Shown here: one piece after another, positions 1 through 8,757 of the stretch | Position numbering within the stretch: position 1 is the first letter of the stretch | How the letters are laid out: the number at the start of each line of letters is the position of its first letter | DNA from: Zoogloea sp. | Lineage (GTDB): Bacteria; Pseudomonadota; Gammaproteobacteria; Burkholderiales; Rhodocyclaceae | Direction of reading: 5' to 3' | Length of the DNA stretch: 64,000 bases | NCBI GenBank assembly: GCA_009026175.1 | Contig: WBTZ01000001.1 | Coordinates: 1-64,000 of the forward strand | Notes under the pieces: model-generated | Told to the model about the DNA's origin: nothing | Seen by the model: the letters and a program-made list of their open reading frames with translations, nothing else | Databases searched by the model: none | Translations under genes and position numbers: made by a program

Positions 1-1215
1 CGCGGCGGGAGTGCCCGCCTCGGGCCGCGGCGGCAGGGTGGCCCCGGCCTCGCCGCTGTTCGTGCTGATGATCGCCTTGATGCGGGCCTGCGCCGCCTTG
101 CCCAGATCGTCGAAGATCGTCGTCGACGCCAGTGGTAGCGCCGGGGCGGTGCCCAGCGGGGCGGCCTTGCCATCGCTGTCGCGGACGTCCACTTCCACCT
201 GCATCGACAAGCCGATGCGCAGCGGGTGCGCGGCCAGCTCTTGTGGGTCGAGGGTGATCCGCACGGGCACCCGTTGCACCACCTTGATCCAGTTGCCGCT
301 GGCGTTCTGGGCCGGCAGCAGGGCGAAGGCCGAGCCGGTGCCAGCGGCCAGGCCGGCCACCTTGCCGTGGTATTCGACCCGGCTGCCGTAGAGGTCCGCG
401 CTCAGGGTGACGGCCTGGCCGGCATGCATGTCGCGCAGCTGGCTTTCCTTGAAGTTGGCGTCCACCCAGACCTGTTCCAGGGGTACGACCGCCATCAGCG
501 GTGCCCCTGCGGCCACCCGCTGCCCGATCTGCACGGCGCGGCGTGCCACCAGTCCGCCCACCGGGGCCGACACGGCGGTGCGGGCCAGGGCCAGGAAGCT
601 CTCCTCCACCCGCGTTGCGGCACGCAGCACGCTGGGATGGGTGTCGAGGCGCGCGCCCTGGGTCTGTACCCGGTTGGTGGCCAGCTGTTCGCGGGCGGTC
701 TGGAGGGCCGCTTCGGCAGCCCGCAGGGCGGCCCGGGCGTGTTCGATCTCCTCGCCGGCCACCGCCCCGGTGCCGGCGATCTGCTGGCGCCGCTGCAGGT
801 CATCGCGGGCCTTGACCAGGTCGGTCTCCTTCTGGCGGGCGGCAGCCTCGAGGGCGCCGCCACCAGCGTAGAGGGCGCGCACCTCGCGCACCGTCTGGCC
901 CAGCTGGGCCTCCGCCTGTTCCAGGGCCACCCGGGCGTCGCTCGGGTCGAGCCGGACCAGGGGCTGGCCGGTCTTCACCAGTTGCGTGTCGTCGGCCTCG
1001 ATGGCGATCACGGTGCCGGCCACCTGGGGGGTGATCTGCACCACGTTGCCGGCCACGTAGGCGTCGTCGGTGTGTTCCAGGAAGCGGCCGTGGGTGGCCC
1101 ACCAGCCACCCCAGGCAAGTCCGCCAAGGGCGGTGATGGCGGCGATGGTGAGGAGGCTGCGCTTGCGCTTGCCGTTGGGGATGGCGGCGGGATTGTCGGA
1201 GTTGGGGGCTGTCAT
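1..1215 (-). CDS. EmrA/HlyD-family efflux adaptor (partial, runs off left edge)
   Basis: This is the periplasmic membrane-fusion subunit of a tripartite drug efflux pump. About 405 codons are visible, close to full length for EmrA, but no stop is reached before the left edge. After a basic N-terminus there is one membrane anchor (about residues 21-38), then the motif TDDAYVAGN that opens the first biotinyl-lipoyl half. An Ala/Glu/Arg-rich coiled-coil hairpin and the second half follow (GLVARRAVQIGQRV, then WVDANFKESQLRDM). The ATG has an AGGA site upstream and lies 22 bases after the outer-membrane gene. An EmrB-type permease may follow outside the window; that is inference from the usual gene order. 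Confidence 0.9.
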   Translation of the reverse strand, partial: MTAPNSDNPAAIPNGKRKRSLLTIAAITALGGLAWGGWWATHGRFLEHTDDAYVAGNVVQITPQVAGTVIAIEADDTQLVKTGQPLVRLDPSDARVALEQAEAQLGQTVREVRALYAGGGALEAAARQKETDLVKARDDLQRRQQIAGTGAVAGEEIEHARAALRAAEAALQTAREQLATNRVQTQGARLDTHPSVLRAATRVEESFLALARTAVSAPVGGLVARRAVQIGQRVAAGAPLMAVVPLEQVWVDANFKESQLRDMHAGQAVTLSADLYGSRVEYHGKVAGLAAGTGSAFALLPAQNASGNWIKVVQRVPVRITLDPQELAAHPLRIGLSMQVEVDVRDSDGKAAPLGTAPALPLASTTIFDDLGKAAQARIKAIISTNSGEAGATLPPRPEAGTPAA

Positions 1216-1237
1216 GGTCCTGTTCCTTCGGGCGGGA

Positions 1238-2656
1238 TCAGTGGAGGGAGGTGGGCAGGCTGCCGCCACCCAGGGCACGGGCGAGGGCTGCGCTGGCTTC
1301 AAGCTGGCGGCTGCGCAGGTCGGCTGTCAGCCTGCGCTGGGCGAGCAGCGGGGTTTCCGCGGCCAGCACTGCCGTGTAGGGGGCCAGGCCGGCCCGGTAG
1401 CGGGTCTCGGTGAGGCGCCAGGCCTCTTCGTAGCGGGCCAGGGCCACCTGTTGCTCGCGGGCCTCTGCCGCTGCGCCACGCCAGCCGGTGAGGGCATCGG
1501 CAACCTCCTGCAGGGCACTCAGCAGGGTGGCGTTGTACTGGGCCACCGCGGCATCCTGGTCTGCATGGCGGCCAGCCAGGCCGGCACGCAGGCGGCCGCT
1601 GTCGAATACCGGGAGGTGCAGCGCGGGGCCTGCGCCGATGATCCGGCTGCCGCCTTCGGCCAGGTTGGACAGGCCGAGGGATTGCAGGCCGATGAAGCCG
1701 TTCAGGTTGATGTTGGGGTAGAACTCGGCCCGCGCCGCATCGCTGTCGCGCTGGCTGGCTTCGACCCGCCAGCGCTGGGCCACCACGTCCGGCCGGCGGC
1801 CGAGCAGGTCGGCGGGCAGGCTGTCGGGCAGGCGGGATGCAGCACTCGGTGCGATGGCCGGAGGGGCGAGGTCCAGGCCTGCATCAGGACCCTGGCCGAC
1901 GAGGGTAGCGAGCTGGTGGCGCACCGCGTCGAGCTGGGTGTCGAGGGCGCGCCTTTCGGCCTGGGCGGCGGCAATGCTCCCCGCTGCCTGCAGGACCTCC
2001 GCACTGCTGTCGAGGCCAGCCTTCTGGCGCAGCCTGACCAGCTCCTGCAGCTTTTCCCGCTGGCGCAGGGTGGCTTCGGCCACGTTGCGCAGGTGGTGCA
2101 GGCGGTCGAACTGCAGATAGGCCTGGGTGATGGCGCCGGCCAGGGCCAGGCGGGTCCCGGCTTCTTCGGCTTCGGCGGCACGGCTGCGGCCCAGGGCGGC
2201 GTCCAGGGCCGCCCGGTTGCGTCCCCACAGGTCAAGCTCAAGGCTGAAATCGAGGGCTGCGCGGTTGATGCTGGTGTAGCCGCCCGCCAGGCTGGGCGGG
2301 TAGATGTAGTTGCCGGACAGGCGTTGCCGGCTGCTCTCGGCGTTGGCGGAGACCTGCGGGCCATCGTTTGCCGCGATGGCGCCAGCCTGGGCGCGGGCCT
2401 TGTCGATGCGGGCCCGGGCCAGGGCGAGCCCGGGGTTGTCGCGGAGGGCGCTGGCCACCAGGCGGTCCAGCTGGGGGTCACCGTAGGCGGTCCACCAGTT
2501 GGCGACGGGCCAGTCCTCGCCTGGCGCGCCAAGGCTGCGGGTGGTGGCCAGGGATGCCGGCTCGCTGGCCTGCAGGCGGGGGGCCAGGCCAGAGGGGCTG
2601 GCGCAGGCGCCCAGCAGGGCGCTCAGGGTAATCAGGAGGGCGGAGCGGTGGCGCAT
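1238..2656 (-). CDS. NodT-family outer membrane efflux lipoprotein
   Basis: This is the TolC-like outer-membrane channel of the efflux pump, 472 aa. The N-terminus is a lipoprotein signal with lipobox LLGAC (Cys about residue 18), so the protein is probably lipid-anchored. Two OEP repeats follow, each rich in Ala, Arg and Gln, with typical landmarks WWTAYGDPQLDRLV near the start and LLGRRPDVVAQRWRVEASQ in the middle. A clear AGGAAAA site precedes the ATG. It lies between the MarR regulator and the EmrA-like adaptor on the same strand, so all three are probably one transcript. The substrate cannot be told from sequence. Confidence 0.93.
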   Translation of the reverse strand: MRHRSALLITLSALLGACASPSGLAPRLQASEPASLATTRSLGAPGEDWPVANWWTAYGDPQLDRLVASALRDNPGLALARARIDKARAQAGAIAANDGPQVSANAESSRQRLSGNYIYPPSLAGGYTSINRAALDFSLELDLWGRNRAALDAALGRSRAAEAEEAGTRLALAGAITQAYLQFDRLHHLRNVAEATLRQREKLQELVRLRQKAGLDSSAEVLQAAGSIAAAQAERRALDTQLDAVRHQLATLVGQGPDAGLDLAPPAIAPSAASRLPDSLPADLLGRRPDVVAQRWRVEASQRDSDAARAEFYPNINLNGFIGLQSLGLSNLAEGGSRIIGAGPALHLPVFDSGRLRAGLAGRHADQDAAVAQYNATLLSALQEVADALTGWRGAAAEAREQQVALARYEEAWRLTETRYRAGLAPYTAVLAAETPLLAQRRLTADLRSRQLEASAALARALGGGSLPTSLH

Positions 2657-2764
2657 GCGGTTTTCCTGTTTTGGGCTGAAACTGCCTGTGCTGTATCTGC
2701 CAGGGCAGCTAAATGTCGCAAAAAATGCGGCGCGCTGCGCCGCTTGCTTGGGCCTTGAGGCCGG

Positions 2765-3247
2765 TCAGCCTCCGCGTCGCTCCAGGTTGTCGAGGATGCG
2801 GCGGAGGAGGTGTTTCAACTGGCTCACTTCGGTATCGGAAAAATCCTTCAGGGCCAGGTTGAGCGCTTCCACCACCCTGGGCACGAGGTCGGGCAGCAGG
2901 GCCTGGCCGTTCTCGGTGACCTGGAGCTGGACCACGCGGCGATCGGTGGTGCTGCGTTCGCGGCGGATCAGGTCCTTCTCTTCCAGGCGGTCGAGCATGC
3001 GGGTCATGGAGCCGGTGTCGCAGCCCGTGCATTTGCACAGGGCGGTGGCGGTCTCGCCGTTGTGCATGGCGATCTGCTTGAGCACCGCCCACTGGGCCGT
3101 GGTGATGCCGAATTCGTGGATGCGCTCGTCGATGGCCTGGCTGATGCGCATCTTCACCTGGTGGGTGAGGAAGCCGATGCTCTCGTCCTGGCTGTAGTTG
3201 TCGACGGTATAGGGCGCGGAGGCACCCTGGTCACGGATATCGGGCAT
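2765..3247 (-). CDS. MarR-family transcriptional regulator
   Basis: A 160-aa winged-helix repressor is the likely controller of the efflux operon behind it. The MarR core is clear: helix-turn-helix around LCKCTGCDTGSMTRMLDRLE, then the wing around LIRRERSTTDRRVVQLQVTENG. Two cysteines two residues apart in the recognition region (CKCTGC) could be redox- or electrophile-sensitive, which is inference. I took the ATG at 3247; a TTG five codons upstream is also open. Neither has a good ribosome site. An imperfect palindrome lies directly upstream and is listed separately. Confidence 0.9.
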   Translation of the reverse strand: MPDIRDQGASAPYTVDNYSQDESIGFLTHQVKMRISQAIDERIHEFGITTAQWAVLKQIAMHNGETATALCKCTGCDTGSMTRMLDRLEEKDLIRRERSTTDRRVVQLQVTENGQALLPDLVPRVVEALNLALKDFSDTEVSQLKHLLRRILDNLERRGG

Positions 3248-3260
3248 TGTTGGTCTGATC

Positions 3261-3283
3261 AATTACTGCTTAGGCAGATAATT
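3261..3283 (-). promoter_or_regulatory. Candidate MarR operator
   Basis: Read on the minus strand, this is an AT-rich imperfect inverted repeat: AATTA, extra T, CTGC, four-base centre, GCAG, TAATT. It ends about 13 bases before the chosen marR start, where a MarR autoregulatory site is expected. The repeat is seen directly; binding is inferred. Confidence 0.5.
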
Positions 3284-3287
3284 AACC

Positions 3288-3320
3288 AAAGCACCGGGCG
3301 CTGTCAAGCGCCCGGTGCTT
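3288..3320 (-). terminator. Terminator after ald
   Basis: A perfect 12-bp stem (GCACCGGGCGCT paired with its complement) closes a four-base loop and is followed on the minus strand by TTTGG. It begins about 11 bases after the alanine dehydrogenase stop. The short T-run is weak, but the stem is very stable. It separates ald from the marR promoter. Confidence 0.8.
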
Positions 3321-3330
3321 CCTGCGCGCT

Positions 3331-4446
3331 TCAGCCCAGTTGGGTGATGGCCGGGAGGTACTTCTTGCCCAGGGCGTCGGCGACCTGGGGGTGGGTGATG
3401 TTGCCGTTGCAGACGTTGAGGCCGGCGCGCAGGCCGGCATCGTCCTTGAGCGCCTCCTTCCAGCCCTTGTCGGCCACGGCCAGCACATAGGGCAGGGTGG
3501 CGGCATTGAGGGCATAGGTGGCGGTGCGGGCCACGGCGCCGGGCATGTTGGCCACGCAGTAATGCACGATGCCGTCCACCACGTAGGTTGGATCGGCGTG
3601 GGTGGTGGGGCGGGAGGTCTCGAAGCAGCCGCCCTGGTCGATGGCCACGTCCACGATGACCGCTCCGGGCTTCATGGAGGCCAGCATGGCGCGGGTCACC
3701 AGCTTGGGGGCGGTGGCGCCGGGGATCAGTACTGCACCGATGACGAGGTCGGCCTGCAGGACCAGGCGCTCGATCGCGTCCTGGGTGGCGTAGAGGGTCT
3801 TGACCCGGCCACCGTACACTTCGTCCAGGTGGCGCAGTACTGCCAGGGATTTGTCCAGGATGGTCACATCGGCACCCATGCCGACGGCCGTGTGGGCGGC
3901 ATTGTTGCCCACCGTGCCCCCGCCGAGGATGACCACCCGGCCCGGTTCGACGCCGGGTACGCCGCCCAGCAGCACGCCACGGCCGCCGTGGGACTTTTCG
4001 AGGGCGGAGGCGCCGGCCTGGATGCTCATGCGCCCGGCAACCTCGGACATGGGGGCCAGCAGGGGCAGCCCGCCACCGGGGGAGGTGACCGTCTCGTAGG
4101 CGATGGCCGTTGCACCGCTGGCCAGGATCTCTTCGGCCTGGCCCGGGTCGGGCGCCAGGTGAAGATAGGTGAACAGGACGTGATGGGGCTTGAGGCGGGC
4201 GCGTTCTTCCCGCAGGGGCTCCTTGACCTTGACGATCAGGGTGGCAGCCTCGAAGACTTCCGCCGCGCTCAGGGCGATCTGGGCGCCGGCCCGTTCGTAG
4301 TCACTGTCGCTGGCGCCGATGCCGTGCCCGGCGCCGGATTCGACCCACACCTGGTGGCCGTGGGCGATGGCTTCGCGCACGGCGCCGGGGGTCAGGCCAA
4401 CCCGATATTCGTGGTTCTTGGTTTCCCTGGGGACGCCGATTTTCAT
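3331..4446 (-). CDS. ald: Alanine dehydrogenase
   Basis: NAD-dependent L-alanine dehydrogenase (alanine to pyruvate plus ammonia), 371 aa, the usual family length. The N-terminal AlaDh/PNT domain starts with [10 protein letters not shown] and includes the catalytic region IVKVKEPL and TYLHLA. The Rossmann domain carries the dinucleotide motif [13 protein letters not shown]. The family signature [20 protein letters not shown] and the C-terminal [18 protein letters not shown] are both intact. The ATG follows a GGAGAC site. It has its own terminator and no co-directional partner nearby, so it is probably monocistronic. Confidence 0.96.
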   Translation of the reverse strand: MKIGVPRETKNHEYRVGLTPGAVREAIAHGHQVWVESGAGHGIGASDSDYERAGAQIALSAAEVFEAATLIVKVKEPLREERARLKPHHVLFTYLHLAPDPGQAEEILASGATAIAYETVTSPGGGLPLLAPMSEVAGRMSIQAGASALEKSHGGRGVLLGGVPGVEPGRVVILGGGTVGNNAAHTAVGMGADVTILDKSLAVLRHLDEVYGGRVKTLYATQDAIERLVLQADLVIGAVLIPGATAPKLVTRAMLASMKPGAVIVDVAIDQGGCFETSRPTTHADPTYVVDGIVHYCVANMPGAVARTATYALNAATLPYVLAVADKGWKEALKDDAGLRAGLNVCNGNITHPQVADALGKKYLPAITQLG

Positions 4447-4546
4447 GATTGTCTCCGTAACAGATGGGGCTGCTCCGTGCTCGGTGGAAGTATGCGCCGG
4501 ATGCGCCAGGTTCCACTAACGGCGCCGGTCTTGAGATACTTTGAGG

Positions 4547-5383
4547 ATGATGATCGAAAATCCTGAAGATGTCCTCGTGGACGCGGCGGGCCAGCGTCAT
4601 GCACCCTTCTCCGGCGACGCCCGCATCGTTTCCCTGGTGCCGTCCCTGACCGAGCTGGTGTGCGACCTGGGGCTCACGCCCAACCTGGTGGGGCGGACGG
4701 GCTTCTGCGTGCATCCGCGTGCGGTGCTGAAGGGGGTGACCAAAGTCGGCGGCACCAAGGACGTGAACCTGGAGCGCCTGCGGGCCCTGGAAGCAAGCCA
4801 CGTGATCGTCAACATTGACGAGAACCGCAAGGAGTGTGTCGAGGAGATCGCCCGCTTCATACCCCACGTGATCGTGACCCACCCCTGCGCGCCGGAGGAC
4901 AACCTGGCGGTATACAGGCTGTTCGGGGCGTTGTTCGGGCGGCGGGACGCGGCTGCAGACCTCGTAGCCGGGCTGGAGGCGGCGCTGGCGGAGGCCCGGG
5001 CGACGGGGGCCAGCCTGCCGCCCGAGAAGGTGCTCTACCTGATCTGGCGGGAGCCCTGGATGAGCGTGGCGCGGAGCACCTACATATCGGCCACGCTGGC
5101 CACGGTGGGCTGGGAGACCTGGCCGGAGGGGGGCGAGCCGCGTTATCCGGCCTTCGAATGGAACGCCCCCTGGCTGGCGGGCGTGGAGCGGGTGTTCCTC
5201 TCATCCGAGCCGTACCGCTTCCAGACCCGGCATGTTGCCGAGGTGGCGGCGCTGGCCGCGCGGCCCGCGGCGCTGATCGATGGCGAGATGGCGTCGTGGT
5301 ACGGCAGCCGGGCGGTGGAGGGGCTGCGCTACCTGGCGCGCCTGCGGCGGCAGCTGGCTGGGCGGGAGTGCCAGGCGGAATGA
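4547..5383 (+). CDS. Helical-backbone corrinoid/metal-receptor (BtuF-like) protein without signal peptide
   Basis: A 278-aa protein of the BtuF/periplasmic-binding superfamily. It opens with the family pattern RIVSLVPSLTELVCDLGL and VGRTGFC, followed by VGGTKDVNLERLRAL and later YLIWREPWMSV. Relatives normally deliver cobalamin or metal chelates to an ABC importer. Here the N-terminus is hydrophilic and acidic (MIENPEDVLVDAAG), with no signal peptide or lipobox, and no permease or ATPase is adjacent. It may be cytoplasmic, so transport is doubtful. TTG at 4541, ATG at 4547 and ATG at 4550 are all possible starts. The gene is divergent from ald and convergent with mscS. Confidence 0.8.
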   Translation: MMIENPEDVLVDAAGQRHAPFSGDARIVSLVPSLTELVCDLGLTPNLVGRTGFCVHPRAVLKGVTKVGGTKDVNLERLRALEASHVIVNIDENRKECVEEIARFIPHVIVTHPCAPEDNLAVYRLFGALFGRRDAAADLVAGLEAALAEARATGASLPPEKVLYLIWREPWMSVARSTYISATLATVGWETWPEGGEPRYPAFEWNAPWLAGVERVFLSSEPYRFQTRHVAEVAALAARPAALIDGEMASWYGSRAVEGLRYLARLRRQLAGRECQAE

Positions 5384-5411
5384 ACAACGCCCGCTGACGG
5401 GCGGGCGTTGT
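5384..5411. terminator. Hairpin between convergent genes
   Basis: An inverted repeat with 10-bp arms (ACAACGCCCG and its complement) around an 8-base loop starts right after the stop of the BtuF-like gene. It could serve both converging transcripts. No T-tract follows on either strand. Confidence 0.5.
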
Positions 5412-5441
5412 GACAGGGGCGCTGAATGCCGGGCAGCTGGG

Positions 5442-6260
5442 TCAGACCGGCTGGCGCAGCACCTGGTGCGGTGCCGGGATCGGCCAGCCGTTGGCGGCAC
5501 CGACCTCGGCGAGGGCCTTGTTGGTGTCGAAATAGACCTGCCAGTAGTGGTCGTTGTGGCAGTAGGGGCGCACCACCAGTTTCGTGCCGGCGGCATTGAA
5601 CTCGAGGATTTCAACGTCCGGGGCCGGGTCCTTCAGCACATTGGGGATCTGCACGATGCGGGCGCGGATCAGGGCCATGGCCTGCTGGGGATCGACGGCG
5701 TGCGCCAGCTGGGCGGTGAGGTCGACCCGGCGCGAGGGGTTGAGCGTGTAATTGACGATGTTGTCGGAGAACAGCTTGTTGTTGCCGACGGTGGTGCGCA
5801 CATTGTCCGGCTGGTCGATGGTGGTGGCGAACAGGCCGATCTCCTTCACGGTCCCGGTGATGCCGGCGCCGCTGATGAAGTCGCCCACCTTGAACGGCCG
5901 CAGGATGATCAGGAAGGCGCCCGCCGCGAAGTTGGACAGCAGGCCGCTCCAGGCCACGCCGATGGCCACGCCGGCGGCGGCGATGAGGGCTGCGAAGCTG
6001 GTGGTCTCGATGCCGAACACCGACAGGATGACGATGACCAGCACGATCCGCATGATGACGCGGAGGGTGGCCTCCACGTAGCGGACCAGGGTGGGCTCGA
6101 CCTTCTGGCGGGTCATGCCCCGGCTCGACAGGTTGCCGATCAGGTTGATGGCCCAGCCGCCGACGATCCACAGGGCGATGGCCCCGGCCAGTTTCCAGCC
6201 CAGGGGAATCAGGTAGGTGGTGACGAGGTTGGCGACGTCGAAGCTCGTATCGATGGCCAT
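5442..6260 (-). CDS. mscS: Small-conductance mechanosensitive channel, MscS family
   Basis: A 272-aa inner-membrane channel that opens on hypo-osmotic shock, the same size class as E. coli MscS. Three membrane segments are visible. The last is the Gly/Ala-rich pore helix (AAAGVAIGVAWSGLLSNFAAG), followed at once by the MscS beta-domain sequence RPFKVGDFI and the GTVKEIGLFAT motif. The C-terminal alpha/beta domain holds NNKLFSDNIVNYT. I used the ATG at 6260 because GGAG lies about ten bases upstream; the frame is open 48 codons further, but that extension does not look like an MscS N-terminus. Confidence 0.95.
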   Translation of the reverse strand: MAIDTSFDVANLVTTYLIPLGWKLAGAIALWIVGGWAINLIGNLSSRGMTRQKVEPTLVRYVEATLRVIMRIVLVIVILSVFGIETTSFAALIAAAGVAIGVAWSGLLSNFAAGAFLIILRPFKVGDFISGAGITGTVKEIGLFATTIDQPDNVRTTVGNNKLFSDNIVNYTLNPSRRVDLTAQLAHAVDPQQAMALIRARIVQIPNVLKDPAPDVEILEFNAAGTKLVVRPYCHNDHYWQVYFDTNKALAEVGAANGWPIPAPHQVLRQPV

Positions 6261-6360
6261 GGGAAACTCCGGGGTGAGGGGGGACTCCAGTCTAGCGCCG
6301 GCACATGGCGCTGATGTGCATGGACTGTGAATGACTGTGAACTGGCGTGTTCCGTGGGGT

Positions 6361-6825
6361 TCAGGCCAGCAGGGCCTGCAGGCGCTCGGGGGTGAGGATC
6401 GCAAAACGGGCGGCGATCACGGGCCTGCGGCCGAGCTTGAGGACCAGCTTGTCGCGGCTGAGCAAGGCCTGGGCGCCGCTGTCGCGGGCCACCTCGAGGA
6501 ACTTCTGGTCGTCCCGGTCCAGGCAATGGGGGAGTTCGCAGGCGCCTTCGGGCGGGCTGTCGATCAGGGTGCAGCGGGCACGGTAGGCGCTGGCGATGGC
6601 CAGTTGCCGTTCTTCCGGCTGCTTGAACTGGGAGTAGGCCAGGACCCTGGTCAACTCTCCCAGGCAGTCTTCCCGGGTAAAGGGGCGCAGGGCGCCGCAT
6701 TCGACAGCCTGCCGCAGGCGGACCAAGGCGGGATCCTCGAACATCCACAGGGACAGTACGACGTTGGTGTCGAGGACGACGGGGAAAGCGTCGGGCAAAG
6801 GGGCGGCGAGGGGATAGGTGGCCAC
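6361..6825 (-). CDS. PIN-domain ribonuclease-like protein
   Basis: A 154-aa PIN-domain protein of the family annotated as putative VapC-like toxins (COG1569 type). Acidic active-site residues are present: VVLDTNVVLS near the start, the central EDCLGELTR, and LDRDDQKFLEVA with LSRDK later. The start must be the GTG at 6825, because the next Met lies after the first catalytic Asp. No antitoxin-like small gene sits on either side, so it may not be a toxin-antitoxin module. Confidence 0.8.
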   Translation of the reverse strand: MATYPLAAPLPDAFPVVLDTNVVLSLWMFEDPALVRLRQAVECGALRPFTREDCLGELTRVLAYSQFKQPEERQLAIASAYRARCTLIDSPPEGACELPHCLDRDDQKFLEVARDSGAQALLSRDKLVLKLGRRPVIAARFAILTPERLQALLA

Positions 6826-6866
6826 GGGTCGGGACGCTCGGCTTTCGGCTGCGCGTGATTCGGGAA

Positions 6867-6892
6867 AAAGGAAAAGGGGGCCGAAGCCCCCT
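6867..6892 (-). terminator. Rho-independent terminator of phaC
   Basis: On the minus strand GGGGGC-TTCG-GCCCCC forms a six-bp stem with a stable UUCG-type tetraloop, followed by TTTTCCTTTTT. It lies about 24 bases after the PHA synthase stop. Confidence 0.9.
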
Positions 6893-6914
6893 TTGGATCT
6901 GCTGCAGAAGGCGA

Positions 6915-8741
6915 TCAGGCGGCCTTCTGGGCGTCGGGACGGGCCTTGACGTAGGAGCCGGGGCCGTCTTCCAGCACCTTGAGCTTGCCCTTGACGGGGT
7001 CACGGGCCGGAACCTTCTCGGCGTCCTGAGCCATCAGCCAGGCCTGCCAGTCGGTCCACCAGGAGCCCGGGTGTTGCTCGGCGCCAGCGAAGAACTCGTC
7101 CGCGGTGGCGGGCAGCTTGGCGGCGGAGTTGGTCCAGTAACCGTACTTGTTGGCCGCCGGCGGGTTGACGATGCCGGCGATGTGGCCGGAGCCGCCCAGC
7201 ACGAAGCGCACGTTGCCGCCGAAGTTGCGGGCACCCGAGTAGGTGCTCTTCCACGGGGCGATGTGGTCTTCGATGGTGGAGATGAAGTAGGTCGGGACCT
7301 TGATCTTGCCGAGGTCGATGGGCACGCCACCGATCTCGATGCCACCGGGCTCCTTCAGCAGGTTCTTCATGTACATGTTGCGCAGGTAGAAGCTGTGCAT
7401 CTTGGCCGGCATGCGCGTGGAATCGGAGTTCCAGTACAGGAGGTCGAAGGGGAAGGGGTCCTTGCCCATCAGGTAGTTGTTCACCACGAAGGACCAGACG
7501 AGGTCGTTGGCGCGCAGCATGCTGAAGGTGCCGGCCATCTCGGAGCCTTCCAGGTAGCCGCGCTCGAACATCTTCTTCTCGAGGCTCGCGACCTGGCCTT
7601 CGTCGATGAAGACACCCAGCTCGCCCGGCTCGGCAAAGTCGGTCATGGTGGTGAAGAAGGTGCCGGAGGCGATCCGCTTGTCCTTCTTGCCCGCCATGTA
7701 GGCCAGGGTGGTGGCCAGCAGGGTGCCGCCCAGACAGTAGCCGGCAGCGTTGATCTCCTTGGCGCCGGTCTGCTCGACGATGGCGTCTACCGCGGCCAGG
7801 GTGCCTTCCTGCAGGTAGGAGTCGAAGCTCTTCTCGGCCAGGTGCTCGTCCGGGTTGACCCAGGAGATCACGAACACGGTGTGGCCCTGGTCCACGCACC
7901 ACTTGATGTAGGAGTTCTTCTCGCGCAGGTCGAGGATGTAGAACTTGTTGATCCAGGGCGGCACGATCAGCAGCGGGCGCTTGGACACGTCAGGCGTGCT
8001 GGGCGTGTATTGCAGCAGCTGCATCATGTCGGTCTGGAAGACGACCTTGCCCGGGGTGGTGGCGACGTTCTTGCCCAGCTCGAAGGCCGTGGTGTCGGTC
8101 ATCTTGACGCGCAGGGTGCCGCCGCCTTCTTCCACGTCGCGGAGCAGGTTGTTCAGGCCCTTGATCAGGTTCTGGCCATGGCTCTTGACCGTCTCGCGGA
8201 AGACTTCCGGGTTGGTCATGGCGAAGTTGGACGGGGACAGGGCGTCGATGTACTGGCGGGTGTAGAAGTTGACCTTCTTCTGGCTCTGCTCGTCGAGGCC
8301 ATCCACGGTGCTCACGGTGTCATGGATGTGGCGGGCGGCGATCAGGTAGGACTGCTTCATGAAGTCGAACAGGAAGTGCTCCTGCCATTCTTCGTCCTTG
8401 AAGCGCTTGTCGTCCTTGGCGGGGGCGGCCACCGGAGCGCCGGCACCCATGCCGGTGAAGCGCATCACGGAGTGCTGCCACAGGGAGAAGTAGTCCCACA
8501 CCAGGTTCATCTGGGCCTGGGCGAGGCGGTAGGGGTTGGCCAGCAGCTTGCCCATCATGTCCATGAAGGCCTGGGCGATGCCGAGTTCGTCGGCGGGGGC
8601 GCTGATGCCCTTCTTGACTTGCTTCTGAATGTGATCGGCGAGCAGCTTGGAGGCCCGCTGCGCAACTTCGGCGTAGGTCTTGGCGACTTCTTTGGGATCC
8701 GGCAGTTCGGATTTTGCGACTTCTTTTTCGGGCGCAGCCAT
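6915..8741 (-). CDS. phaC: Class I poly(3-hydroxyalkanoate) synthase
   Basis: This enzyme polymerises 3-hydroxyacyl-CoA into storage polyester at the granule surface. At 608 aa it is the usual class I length. The lipase-like box GYCLGGT holds the catalytic Cys at about residue 336; the Asp is in the EDHIAPW segment and the His in GGSGHIAG. Family landmarks QRPLL-like KRPLLIVPPWINKFYILDL and WNSDSTRMP are present. The ATG at 8741 has a strong AAGGAG site; the open frame extends 19 codons upstream into the preceding gene, and that extension is unlikely to be used. It lies 16 bases after a metallo-hydrolase gene and is probably co-transcribed with it. No phaA, phaB or phasin is in view. Confidence 0.97.
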   Translation of the reverse strand: MAAPEKEVAKSELPDPKEVAKTYAEVAQRASKLLADHIQKQVKKGISAPADELGIAQAFMDMMGKLLANPYRLAQAQMNLVWDYFSLWQHSVMRFTGMGAGAPVAAPAKDDKRFKDEEWQEHFLFDFMKQSYLIAARHIHDTVSTVDGLDEQSQKKVNFYTRQYIDALSPSNFAMTNPEVFRETVKSHGQNLIKGLNNLLRDVEEGGGTLRVKMTDTTAFELGKNVATTPGKVVFQTDMMQLLQYTPSTPDVSKRPLLIVPPWINKFYILDLREKNSYIKWCVDQGHTVFVISWVNPDEHLAEKSFDSYLQEGTLAAVDAIVEQTGAKEINAAGYCLGGTLLATTLAYMAGKKDKRIASGTFFTTMTDFAEPGELGVFIDEGQVASLEKKMFERGYLEGSEMAGTFSMLRANDLVWSFVVNNYLMGKDPFPFDLLYWNSDSTRMPAKMHSFYLRNMYMKNLLKEPGGIEIGGVPIDLGKIKVPTYFISTIEDHIAPWKSTYSGARNFGGNVRFVLGGSGHIAGIVNPPAANKYGYWTNSAAKLPATADEFFAGAEQHPGSWWTDWQAWLMAQDAEKVPARDPVKGKLKVLEDGPGSYVKARPDAQKAA

Positions 8742-8757
8742 TCTTGGGCTCCTTGTA

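Noticed and set aside
6321..6345. Short direct repeat of GACTGTGAA near the mscS start
   Set aside because: Two nine-base copies in a gap are too short to mean much, and no symmetric or promoter-like structure goes with them.
6361..6825. A complete toxin-antitoxin module around the PIN-domain gene
   Set aside because: No small antitoxin-like frame with a ribosome site lies immediately upstream or downstream; the neighbours are mscS and the phaC terminator.
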